NCBI GenBank assembly: GCA_029378245.1
Contig: JARKIF010000020.1
Location: 124,001 to 188,000, forward strand
From: Roridomyces roridus
Taxonomy: Eukaryota > Basidiomycota > Agaricomycetes > Agaricales > Mycenaceae
Reading direction: 5' to 3'
Length of the DNA stretch: 64,000 nucleotides
The stretch's first letter is position 1. The number at the start of each line of letters is the position of its first letter. Shown here piece by piece: positions 12,281 through 22,350 of this stretch. A model generated the notes under the pieces. The model saw only the letters and a list, made by a program, of their open reading frames with translations, did not search any database and was not told where the DNA came from. The translations under genes and the position numbers were made by a program.

Positions 12281-13735
12281 CCTCGTTCGATTCGAGGCCA
12301 GGAAATGATATAGGTATGCACGGTGGCTTTTTCCTTTTCTTCTTCTCTTGTTTCATCCCTGGAAATCCCAGTTATCTATTCGACTTCACTGGTCCGATGC
12401 CCGTCCTGAGACGCTCGAGTGACCTGGCCGCTGAATGGATGAATGTCACAGGCCTTGTTTGGGCTCTTCGACTATAAGCTATGCCTTCAGTGCAAGCAAG
12501 GCACTCGAATTCCCTGGGCGTGTACCACTGCCTATTGGGTGTGATGAACCTCGTTCGAGTCGCGAGGCATACCGATATAGTGGCTACTTTGAGTTTTTTT
12601 GGTGAGCCTTGTGGATGCCGAAAGAGATGCTGAGTACCGAATACTCAATCGAATGCAGAACGACCATTGCCACATCCACGCCTTGCGCATGCTGGCGTTC
12701 TTCAAACCGCGTTCCATCCGTGGCCAAGGAATACATGCTTGGAGCCCACGACCCAATTTTTGTCATCCAGCTGTTACTAGTCGCAGGTACGCACCCAAAG
12801 CCGCAGATGAATCAACCCAATTCTAACCAAGCAAGGCAGAAGGCCGCAGCCTCGTTCGATTCGAGGTACGGACATATTTATCTCCACCGACTACCTTTTT
12901 AGCTTCACCACATCACTCCCTTGTTGTGGGCACATGAAGCAGATCCGCGGGCCGTCTGGTGTTTAGCAGTGTAACGCTGTATCCCCGTTCGACTCGGGTT
13001 CAGCAATGATTCTGGATTCATGAACTGACGGTTTTTGTCATTCGTTTTGGATGCCGAAAAATCTCTGTCTAGAGTAGCTTGCTCTCAATTCAACTTTGAA
13101 AGGGATTATGTACTTGCTCGCTTCTCCGTATGCGACGTTTGGTATGTCCCTCGCTGGTTGAACCGCGTTCGATTCGTGGTCAGAGAATAAAAGCATATAG
13201 TCGTAACGTTTTTTCCATCCTCTAAGCCCTTCCTTGAGTACTCGAACCTCATTCGATTCATGGCCAAGAAATGGCAGGACGGACTTTTCACCTGGTAGGG
13301 ATAACCGATGTCGACCCAGAGTAGTTCATCTGGCTCACGAAGTCCACCGGCCAACTGCTGTGCATGCGGCATTTATGCCTTCCAGCATGGATAGATATGT
13401 ACCTGAATCGCGTTCGATTCGTGGTCACTGTCAGGGTATACGCTTGCGGACGATTACATATCTTTTGTAACTATCTAGGAGATATCCCTATCGGCTCGCC
13501 GCCCAACTCATTGTCTACCCCCGTTGAACTCAGGTCGATTTCATCACCGTGGGCCGAAACCTTTCTCAGCCTCCTATAGTTACACACCCAAAATCATTGT
13601 GTACAAGCGCAATTGAGGACGAGTACTTGCAAGCTCATCTGTGCATGCGACAGTTGTTCAAGCCCTCCGGCATATGTACTTGAACCGCGTTCGATTCGTG
13701 GTCAGGAAATTTCAGACCGGCTGTTTGTCTTTTTT
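12281..13735 (+). repeat. Array of T-arm-like hairpins with downstream T-runs, + orientation
   Basis: Nine clear copies and one degenerate copy of the hairpin CCTCGTTCGATTCGAGG start at 12281, 12549, 12707, 12850, 12983, 13163, 13247, 13408, 13518 (degenerate) and 13685. The form is a 5-bp stem with a TTCGATT loop, the shape of a tRNA T-arm or Pol III B box. Stem bases vary (CCTCG/CGAGG, CCGCG/CGTGG). The word CCAGGAAAT or TCAGGAAAT often follows. Seven copies have a run of five or more T 27-33 nt after the hairpin (for example 12328-12332, 12594-12600, 13209-13214, 13730-13735); 13247 and 13408 have only four T. Copies are 84-268 nt apart. No coding function, complete tRNA fold or clear A box was found. 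Confidence 0.75.
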
Positions 13736-14150
13736 CTTTCTTTTTGTTGCTAGCGAGATCGCGCCCCAAGTTGAGACAAGTTTTGTATTCTTTCCACCCA
13801 GGCGCGCGCCCACCCGAGGAACGGACCGGCTAAGTATGTATGTGGGCGGTGATCGAACTACGAACTCGCTCTCACAGATGACATCAAGATGCAGTTCAGA
13901 TTCAGATTCCAATTTCCATCGGATACGTAGTGATACAAGAATATAAGATACGCAAGGACTTGAAGAAGCAGGATTTCGAGAACAGCGAGCGCTGAACGGT
14001 GACGCTACCGCTACATGATACAACAGCAAGAAGAGAAGGCGGCGCCCACGAAAGATCGGGCATCCGAAGCACGGTAAACGCAACATCCCGAGGAGGGGGA
14101 GCGGGAGAACCACCAAGAAAAGCAGCAAGCAGCAGCTTAGGCTACCGCCG

Positions 14151-14198
14151 TTCACTCCGCACATCACTCACTCCGCACATCACTCACTCCGCACATCA
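14151..14198 (-). repeat. Three tandem 16-bp units across the stop of C2H2 gene 3
   Basis: The unit CTCACTCCGCACATCA occurs three times without gaps; the unit starting 14151 begins TT instead of CT. It covers the last codons and stop of the gene at 14180-15162. Confidence 0.9.
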
Positions 14199-15162
14199 CT
14201 CTCGGAATACCCCTTGACTGCGGGACGCGCCGAACCCACCCATGGATACGGGTGCGAATACGACGAATACGGGTATGGGGACACAGGGCTCCGGATATGT
14301 GGGGACGACGGCGATCTGAGTCTGAGAAACGCATTCGAATCAGAGTGCGGCGTCTGCGGGGTGATCGGCGAATTGGAGGATGAAGCTGAAGAGGTACTCC
14401 ATGACGGGGACGTCGGGATCGGTGATATCGGTGAGTGAGGTGATACGGGGAAAGCGTGCAATGTTGGGGCTAGCGATGCCGAGTGCGAGGGGGCGTATGA
14501 GTAGGAGGAGGAGGGGGTGGCGTGGTTCCTATAGTGACGTCTCATGTTCGAGTTCACATTGAACGCTCTATGCGTTGTTGTCAGCGTCGTTTTCAAAAGG
14601 AATGACAAAGGAAACGCACCGATTGCAGTTTGGATACGGGCATCGGAAAGCTGAAACAAAACAAAGTCAGAATACAATCCTGAAAGAAAGTCGCCAAGAA
14701 TGACTCACGTGTCGCCCCCGTATGAGTATTGACGTGGATTCGCAGACTACTCGGTCGATTGAATCGTTTCCCGCACGTGTGACAAACATGCTTCTTCCCC
14801 TCCTCGAGCTCCACATCCTCGGCAGTCCCCTCCTCGTCCTCCACGTCATCCATATCGGCATCGGCATCCCCGTCATTGGAGGAAGAGGAGCCCCTCATGG
14901 GGGAGAGTCGTCTCTGCGTTCGAGGCCGGCTCGAAGCGATGTGCTGCAGGGAGGTACCACGGGGGTCGGTCTTGAGGACGTCAAAGGAGAAGGAGAGCTG
15001 TGGAGGCTGCGGGGGGCGCGATGACGACGAGTCGAGGTGTAACCGGGGAACACCGGCGTGTGCGGGATACGGAGGATGGGGACCGCGCAGGGGCATCAGG
15101 TGCTCGGGAAACATCTCATGGATGCTAGGCAGCACTACGCGCTGCGTCGACGTTGAAGCCAT
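14180..15162 (-). CDS. Two-finger C2H2 zinc-finger protein (paralogue 3)
   Basis: Three exons (15162-14709, 14650-14620, 14567-14180) give 290 residues with all phases closing. Exon 2 is only 31 nt and encodes the start of finger 2. The extra intron inside finger 2 is absent from the other two paralogues. The N-terminus has VLPSIHEMFPEHLMP and FDVLKTDPRGTSLQHIASSR, then an acidic block, finger 1, finger 2 and a long Ser/Pro/Tyr tail ending YSESDVRSE. The paralogues end in ...RR. Here two extra 16-bp units shift the frame and remove the final Arg-Arg, whose codons and stop are still readable at 14150-14142. It is flanked on both sides by hairpin arrays pointing towards it. Confidence 0.88.
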
Positions 15163-16611
15163 TGTGGGTGGTGGTGGAATTAGTGTGGGCGCAGCCGGGG
15201 GGACGGTCTTTATGTATCGGGCAAAGATGAAAGTCAAAGGTGGACGGCAAGAGAAGGCTGTTATTATAGGCCTTGCCAGCCGCGGAGCCAATCATCCCCC
15301 ATTTGGAACCATCACGTCGATCTGCGTCCGCCTTCCCGATGGATTTAACGACCCTACTTAAAGGTCTTATGCGGCGTCCAGGAACACGGTCGCTACACCG
15401 CCTCACCTCCGTCTACCTCGCACCGCGGAAGAGAGGTAGTTCGTTTGCCCATGCGCTAATCTTGCGTCTATATGAGCACTGCGCGGAACTGAACGTAGGA
15501 AAAAATGCCCTCGCTTCCCTGCCAAGTAATTGTTTTTTGCAAATTCATTATAGCAGCCGGTTGGATCTCTTGTCTTGTCTCCCCTCAAACGCCGCGTGGC
15601 CTTAATTGCATATTCTTGCGGAGGTCACATTGCGCTGGATAATAGGGAGTAGCCGTTGCCCTGGAGCAGCGAAATCCGATCTGGCATCAACATTCTTATC
15701 CGATCTGCCGATGTCGCAACAGACAAGACACGCGAGATGAGATTTGCGGTGATCTGCATTGGCAACCCCCTGCCTGATTGTCATCTCACCTCGCCCGGGG
15801 AGCAAAACACCGAATTCAATTCAATTTTGAATATTATTATTTGTGGGTGCAAGGTAGGGCGGGGATCCGCACAGCGCCGAATTGGCCTTGCATTTCCATG
15901 GTAGCAGTTTTGATTTCAACCAGGAGCCCCAAAGACTTGATCCAAGTACGCGGCGTGTTACTAAAGAACTGAGTACGGAGTGATTGACCGAGAGCTACCG
16001 AGAGACGATCGTCGATCCGGGCATCGGGTCCGCACCCCCATTCCATTTCCTCGTTTTCAAAATCGAAATCGATTGCTTTGAAACGCTTCGGAATCGGAAC
16101 GACGGAAAAACATCGTCATCGTCCCTGACCGATGTAGCGATCACAAGCCGACGTGCCGCCAAGCGAATCAATCCTGCCGATTGTGGAGCTCTGTCATTCA
16201 TTCAACACACGACAGATCACCGACGTCAGCCCGCGTCCGTACCCCTGTGCAGGAGAGTCTGACATTGAAATTTGAAATGACAGACACCTGTTACTTCCAG
16301 AATCCAGAAATCGGCCGGACTGTTCGGTGTTCCGCTCATCCTATTCGTCCGAGTCTCGCTTACTCAGTGTCCCCGGATATACACGGAGTTCTACCCTACC
16401 AAGTACGTTGGCGATGATCCAATTCCTGTAGAATTTGAGTGTAAAGGCGTGCGTCATACCACCAGCCATTTATAACTCATAACTTTGAGCGCTGTATAAG
16501 TTATAACGCCGCTTGCGGCAGCTCGGCTCGCTGATTCCTGGGCCCCATGAAGGTGTCGAGTCGCCGACGCTAGCAACGATGCTCCATCCAATCCTGCTGA
16601 TGGATGCTGTC
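15163..16611. other. Upstream region of C2H2 gene 3; no supported gene
   Basis: Only short unsupported frames. The first 200 nt are presumably the promoter of the minus-strand gene; no canonical TATA box is obvious. Confidence 0.45.
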
Positions 16612-18352
16612 AAAAAGATGGTATTACTCGAAATCGTCATCTCGAAATTTGCATGGACTCGAGTCGAACGAGGGCATGCTGATTGTTGACCGAGGATCCA
16701 AATTGTACTATGCCACGCGTCGCAGAGGGACAGGTTCATTCAAACCTTCACTCTGTGCAACTCCACGAATGAGGTCGAAGTATTTTGGCAAAGAACCAGT
16801 GCAAGGCAAAAGTAATGCCGAACGCTACATCTGCAGGGTCTGTTCTCGAATCGAACGAGAGACACACCGAGACTACGGGGCGTAGGGTGTCGTGTTGCAC
16901 AGAAGGTCGCAGTGAGCATCTGCCAGAGGCAATGAAGATGTACATGATGGAAGTTTCCAACCGAGACGCCAGAGTAGGCAAAAAAGTGCCTTGATCCTGA
17001 AATGTGATCCCCGGCCTCGAATCGAACGAATGAGGTGAGGTGCATATCACCGTGGAAACGCTGAGGGGTGTTCTCCATGCATGGAGCGCACTCATCATGC
17101 GCGTCAAAGGGATTCGAGTCAGAGCCCCAGTGCATTTGCCAGCGGTAAAAAAATACATGCACTTAAGTCGCTCAGTTCCCGTCCTCGAATCGAACGAGGG
17201 CATGTCGGGCGCAGGGAGTCTCTAGACCAAACCAGCAATTGAATTGAGCGAGTCAAATCCGAGCTCGACCTCGCGGCGCCGGGTAAAAAGTCAAGCAAAT
17301 ACCAGAGAACGATATGTTTTCGAATCGAACGACAGACACATCCTAACCTGCGTAGGAACGCTCCATTGGTGGACTATCTGGAGCTTGCGCTGAACGACTG
17401 GAGATCCCACCCAAATTGGGTACCATCAGGAAAAAAGCAACTATTTACCATCCTGGCTAAGATCTGTTCTCGAATGGAACGAGAGACATGTCAGACAGTC
17501 AGAGTGGTCGAACTCTTAGACATAGGTGGAGCATCGTATTGAGGGATCTGTGCGATGGCGTTTATTGCGATTGGTCCTCCCATATGTTCGGAAGGGGGAA
17601 TGTATCGTCGAACCGGGTGTAGAAAAAAGCAAGGTTGGCAAAAGGGATGCTCTGATGATATCGTACGACCCAATCGAACGAAGACATGCCCCGAGACGTG
17701 TGGAAGACAGCACTACCAATGTGAGTCGGTGAATGCCACCCCGGGTCACTGGGTGTGCCAAAAAAATGGCACCGTTGGAATCTGGGAGGCACTTGACCGA
17801 TGTATGACACTTCTGTGGTCGAATCCAGCGAGCTACAAGTCGGAAGAGTAAGTATACGACATCCGTGGAGTGCCTTGACAGTGCTCAAGAGCTGCGCAGG
17901 AGATTGTGACTATTCCGTCCTGGATGATCCTCTCGTGTGTCTCCGGAATTTCCCGGCGAACCGCTGGCGATTCCAAAGCTTCTTGAGACATATATGTACT
18001 GTATGACATGGACAGCCCAAAATTCCTCCGTCGCATGCTACCCATCAAAGGCAGGCATTGTCCAAAAAAATTTCTTGCCTGCTATGCATATCGATCGGTT
18101 TGCCTCCTGGAATCGAACGAGAGCTGTCCTGGGTCCGCCCAGTCCTTCGCCTCCGAGCCAACTTCATCAGCAACTCGCCGACAGTACTAGCGGTACTGTC
18201 AAGGTAGACCCATCTTCTGGTTGAGCCCTGACCTGAAGGGCCAAGGCACGCCCTTCGACTCTCGAGCCATGTGTGAACTGGCACCTACGGCAAAAGAAAG
18301 AAAACAATCCGGCTCCTGTTACCTGTAGTCCCCGTCCTCGAATCGAACGAGG
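16612..18352 (-). repeat. Array of T-arm-like hairpins with downstream T-runs, - orientation
   Basis: The same hairpin family lies on the minus strand, read on + as CCTCGAATCGAACGAGG. Copies are at 16658-16674, 16844-16860, 17015-17035, 17183-17199, 17317-17335, 17468-17484, 17666-17685, 17815-17833 (degenerate), 18105-18123 and 18336-18352. On the + strand an A-run precedes most copies (16612-16616, 16980-16985, 17147-17153, 17285-17289, 17431-17436, 17623-17628, 17760-17766, 18064-18070), that is a T-run 28-50 nt after the hairpin in its own orientation. Spacing is 134-290 nt. A minus-strand frame at 16748-17203 reads the hairpin three times as SFDSR, which is a by-product of the repeat. 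Confidence 0.75.
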
Positions 18353-20260
18353 GCATTCCGGACCGAGATTACTGGACCGAACTGAGGGACATGGAAGACA
18401 TTCCAACGTTCACTCTGATTCGGTCAATGAGATTTAACCTCAAGTTTATTATAATTGGCGCTGTGCACCGATAGGTGAGTTCCACCTCAGACTTTTGGCC
18501 GAGCGCGGCAAGACAAAAGAAGGGGTGGCGGTAGCCAACATCAGTCGCCTCCTAGTCCGATCCTCCAGGGAGCGGTGTCAAGAACGCTGGGTTGAAGAGG
18601 TACTGAGTACATGGTTACTAACCTGGCACAGGCTGCGAGGCACTGGTACGAAACCAAAGTATAACTGACTCTAGATCTGGCTCCGTGTGTGCATTGGATC
18701 CTGTCAAGATCTAACAGGTTAGTATACGTATGACTTCGCGCAAAGAGCAACTGAATTTGACATCGACACGCTGTCTCGAACAGCGCTAGCTAAGTAGGAG
18801 CTTGTCTTTGAACGCCGGGATCGGCGGAGGCGAGCCAAGTTGAATTAAGTAAGTGCGGTTCCCAAGCTTTTCAAGTAAAAATCGGTATCGGGGACGGCGT
18901 ACCGTCACTCGTACTGACAGCATCAGGCATTCTGGAAGAAAAGAATCGCTGTCAACGTTGCGATTGAAACTGCTGTAAAGGCGGTTGACTCACCCCTGGT
19001 CCAAGTTTAACGTGCGGCAGCATCTACAGCAGGTGGTAATGAGCGTGTTCTCACACAGATACCAGATAATCGACTTGACCCCAAATTTGAGTCGAGCGCT
19101 TGAGCGGAGACAGCTCGAGACAGGTACAATGTATCCTGTCAGTTCGACGTTCACCCGCTGGTTGGTTGGCAGGAATATTTATTACAATGACGTCCTCGGT
19201 GTTGTCACCGCCGGTGGGTGGGATTATGAAGGCACTAAGCATCAGGCATGTGGATCGAGGGCACGCACGCTCCAACCATTCAGTTGCCCATGGACGCGGG
19301 CTGATCGGCAAATGCACCCATCATTCATTCCGTTGTGCGTTGAAGAACCAGACAGCGTGAGGTTGCCCCTGTGAAGGAAAGCCTGCCACGACCGATAAGT
19401 GCGAATAGGATCGAAGATAAGGAGTATGGAGCTTTACCCCGCATTACGCGTCCGCGGACTCGGGCTCCAGGTGGTTCTAATGCGTATGTATGTAAGTACT
19501 GGCCGGTTGATCGGCGTGGTCCAGCCAGAATGGGCGAGCGCCGAGCGAGCGAAAGCGTTTTTTAACCTCTGCCTTTGCAGGACGCAGATTATCCTCAGAG
19601 TCCTATCCAGATTGAAGTGCTCCGCACTCGACGGAACGGCAACGTCCACAGTTGGAGTGTGTGACGGTACTGCGAGTCTCCATTGCGTACGTCGGGAGGC
19701 TGATCAGCGAACATGGAGTCGGAGTCCGAGTGAAGCTTGTGGAAATCTAGTCCGGAGGAGGGGGGAAGCCAATGAAGTCGCGGGAAGTGGAGTAGCGCTT
19801 GGTTCCTGGATAACAGCCTAGAAAGTGATGCTCTGGGCGAACGAGGACAGAGACAGTGGTGGGGCGCGCCGTGGTAGGGGTATGCAGATGGTGCTGCCAG
19901 TGAGTCCTCCTAGAGTCGACCTTGATAGCGAGGGGTTCGAAAGTCGGATGAACCGCAGGTGTGCGAGTGGCCAGCCTGAATATGTACCGCGGTTCCGAAT
20001 CCACCCGCCTTCCCACTCTCATGATCCCGATCAAATGTTCATTCTCTGCACCAACTCTGCACGTAGAGACTTGAGATCGATCAACAGCGACACAATTTCT
20101 ATCCAGTTAATTGCTACCGGCGGGCGACCCAGTCAATTGATTTTCACTTTCTCACGAGCTGGACGCGTATAGTGAACGCGATTGACGCGTACGACACGAA
20201 GGTGGAGATCTGAGAGCGGATTCAGCACCCCGAAGCCACGAAAACTGTAACATACACGCC
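17917..20260 (+). repeat. 2.4-kb direct repeat, copy 1
   Basis: This stretch is collinear with 34821-37310. Shared landmarks are TCCTGGATGATCCTCTCG at the left end, two hairpin copies, the block ATTTATTACAATGACGTCCTC near 19170, and GAGCGGATTCAGCAC near 20217. Small indels separate the copies. It holds long open frames without recognisable domains. Copy 1 keeps an intact TA at 19125-19126 where copy 2 carries a small transposon. Whether the unit is itself mobile is unknown; no terminal repeats were seen. Confidence 0.8.
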
Positions 20261-20652
20261 AGGATAATTACGAACCCGGCTCGCGTCTTCAATTCGGTAG
20301 CCGCTGCACTTTAGGCAAGTGAATCCGACCCACCTGAAACAAAGTTTGAAGGCGAAGGCGAATAAAAACCATACGTACGTGTTCGACCAGGTATATATCC
20401 GAGCGCTGGGAAGCGAACCGCGGTGCAGAGAGGTGAGTTGAGCTGGGGATGTAGTTCAATGCACACAGATTAATCATTGCCCGGGTGCATAGTGGAAGGT
20501 CAGAGCAGACTTGAGGACCCAGAGAGCGAGTGGAGAAGTATCGGATTCGGCATATAGTTCTAATATCCAAAACAAAGTTGGGAAAGGCAGATGCAAGTAC
20601 AGATGTATACTTACCCCACTGCTAGTTACACGGCATGCTCTGCCAGAGTCTG

Positions 20653-22015
20653 CGTATACTTGACGACTGGCTCCACCAGGTACTCCGACGGTCTTTCAAA
20701 CATATGGGCGATATACTGTAAAATAATTGTTGCGGAAGCATCTGCTTGGAGGAACAGTTCTGGGGCACAACTCAATTGCAATCCAGTCTTTTGGGTAACA
20801 TCTTGAGGCTGGTTTCTTGGAGAGCATCCGAGGAGTATTTGATGCATTTCAAACAAGGTATTTCTATTTCTAGTGAATGACTGCCGTTCTGCCGAGCATA
20901 CGACAGGCAATCAACCTTGATTGGCCATCATCCCCACTTGGATGGGAGAAAAGGCCCCGTTTGCCTGCCTTGCTCCTCATGGGTGGGCAATGGCATTTCA
21001 GGAGTAGATTTGATTCATTCAAGTGTCTACTGAGAACTTCAAGAGAAGAAGTCTGCACAGCTGGAGTATTGAATTTGTCAAGAATTTGTACACTACCGCA
21101 CACTGATGAACTATTGTGCAATCATCAATTCTGATTGGAACTGTACTTGATCACTCAAGCTGGGATTCCGGACGTACTCACTCCCAGATGACCACACCAG
21201 ATTTGACCTTGGAGGAGGAAGTTCAAACAGCAAGTAGCTTGAACAACCCTATTATGCAACCCAAACGTCTACCAACCTGGAGTTGCGATCCAAAACCAGG
21301 CTATCCCATGCACATGCGATCCAAATGAGTTTGAATAATTATTTTACAGTATATGTGCCATACAAACACTACCTCAATGCCAGCGTTCGCGGTTGGCAAC
21401 AGGGAAAAATATTCCCAGACGGGAACAAGGACTGGAGTTCTGATGCGGTCCAGCCTCGAGGCAGCGTGTTGGTGTTGTCGGTAAGCGGGAGTGGAGTCAA
21501 TGCCAGCGAGAAACTGACCGGCGGACTACGTACATTCACTGAAAATGAGAAACTCGACGGGAGATGCTTGAGAAATGTAAGTAGAATTATTGAGGATCAT
21601 CGGTTGTGTCCTAGACAGAAGGATCGTTCTGGGCACGTCGGGGAACGCGAGAGTGATGGCAGCCTGGGTGAGAAAAGATGACGGAATTGTAAAGGTCGGG
21701 CGTGAGAATCATGATCAATTTATCAATTTCGGGGAGATTGGGATGAACAACCCAGAATATTGTCCGAGGCAGGACACAGACTCGATAGCGCCAGGACAGC
21801 CAAGAAAGGGTCAATTAGTCGCCTGTTTTGACTGAGGTTTGTGAAAGCTCGCACAAGAATATACATCGCGACCGAGAGTCGGGGTCGACCGGTGGCAAGT
21901 ATTCGCTTGGAGGACAAGGACTACGTCGAGTGCATGGCTGAAGGTCAAGTCGCTGCAACTGGGGAGCACGCTATCATGCGGCGAGCCTAGTTTTCCGATA
22001 AGGCCGGGGTTTCTC
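20653..22015 (+). repeat. Dispersed repeat, right copy (interrupted by a transposon)
   Basis: This is the inverted partner of 1-690. Homology starts at TATACTTGACGACTGGCTCCA, stops at 20702, resumes at 21363 and runs to about 22015. It shares frames with the left copy but has drifted further: a 6-nt length change lies near 21470 and the last block no longer keeps one frame. Confidence 0.7.
20703..21362. mobile_element. 660-bp non-autonomous DNA transposon
   Basis: Terminal inverted repeats of 29 nt (left start TATGGGCGATATACTG, right end CAGTATATGTGCCATA) match at 25 of 29 positions. The element is flanked by CAAACA at 20697-20702 and 21363-21368. The sister copy at 1-690 has CAAACA once with no insertion, so the target duplication is directly shown. 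No open frame inside resembles a transposase. A 6-bp duplication does not fit the common superfamilies neatly, so I leave it unclassified. Confidence 0.85.
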
Positions 22016-22350
22016 CCCGTCGACTCTGAATACGAGGCACGCGGAGGCACAGTCGGGCCAACGAGCCACCAAATGGCGGGGAGGATGACCAGCCGCTCTG
22101 AGGCTGCTGCGGAAATCGGGGCTGGGAAAACACTAGGCCCGTGCTCCGATGCCACCCATGGCCCAAGCGCCATTCACGCCAAAGAGTCGGGCGCCCAAAG
22201 GACAAAGCAATCAGATTTAACCCAAACGGAAACAATGAGTCGTGATCCACACCAACCTGGCTGCATCATGTGCGAGTTTGTACGCCCACTTTTTCTTCTT
22301 CCCCCATCTCCCCCCACCCAGAAAGCCGTCGCACCCCTACCAGCCTGTCC
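22016..22350. other. Leader region of the zinc-binding gene
   Basis: No gene of its own. An ATG at 22235 could start an upstream exon with a GTACGC donor and a CCCAG acceptor at 22321, but the phase does not join to the frame at 22351. Confidence 0.4.

Noticed and set aside
16748..17203. 151-residue protein with three SFDSR repeats
   Set aside because: The repeats are simply the hairpin motif read in frame; nothing else supports coding.
12281..18352. CRISPR array
   Set aside because: Repeats are imperfect, spacing is irregular (84-290 nt), no cas genes are present and the host is eukaryotic.
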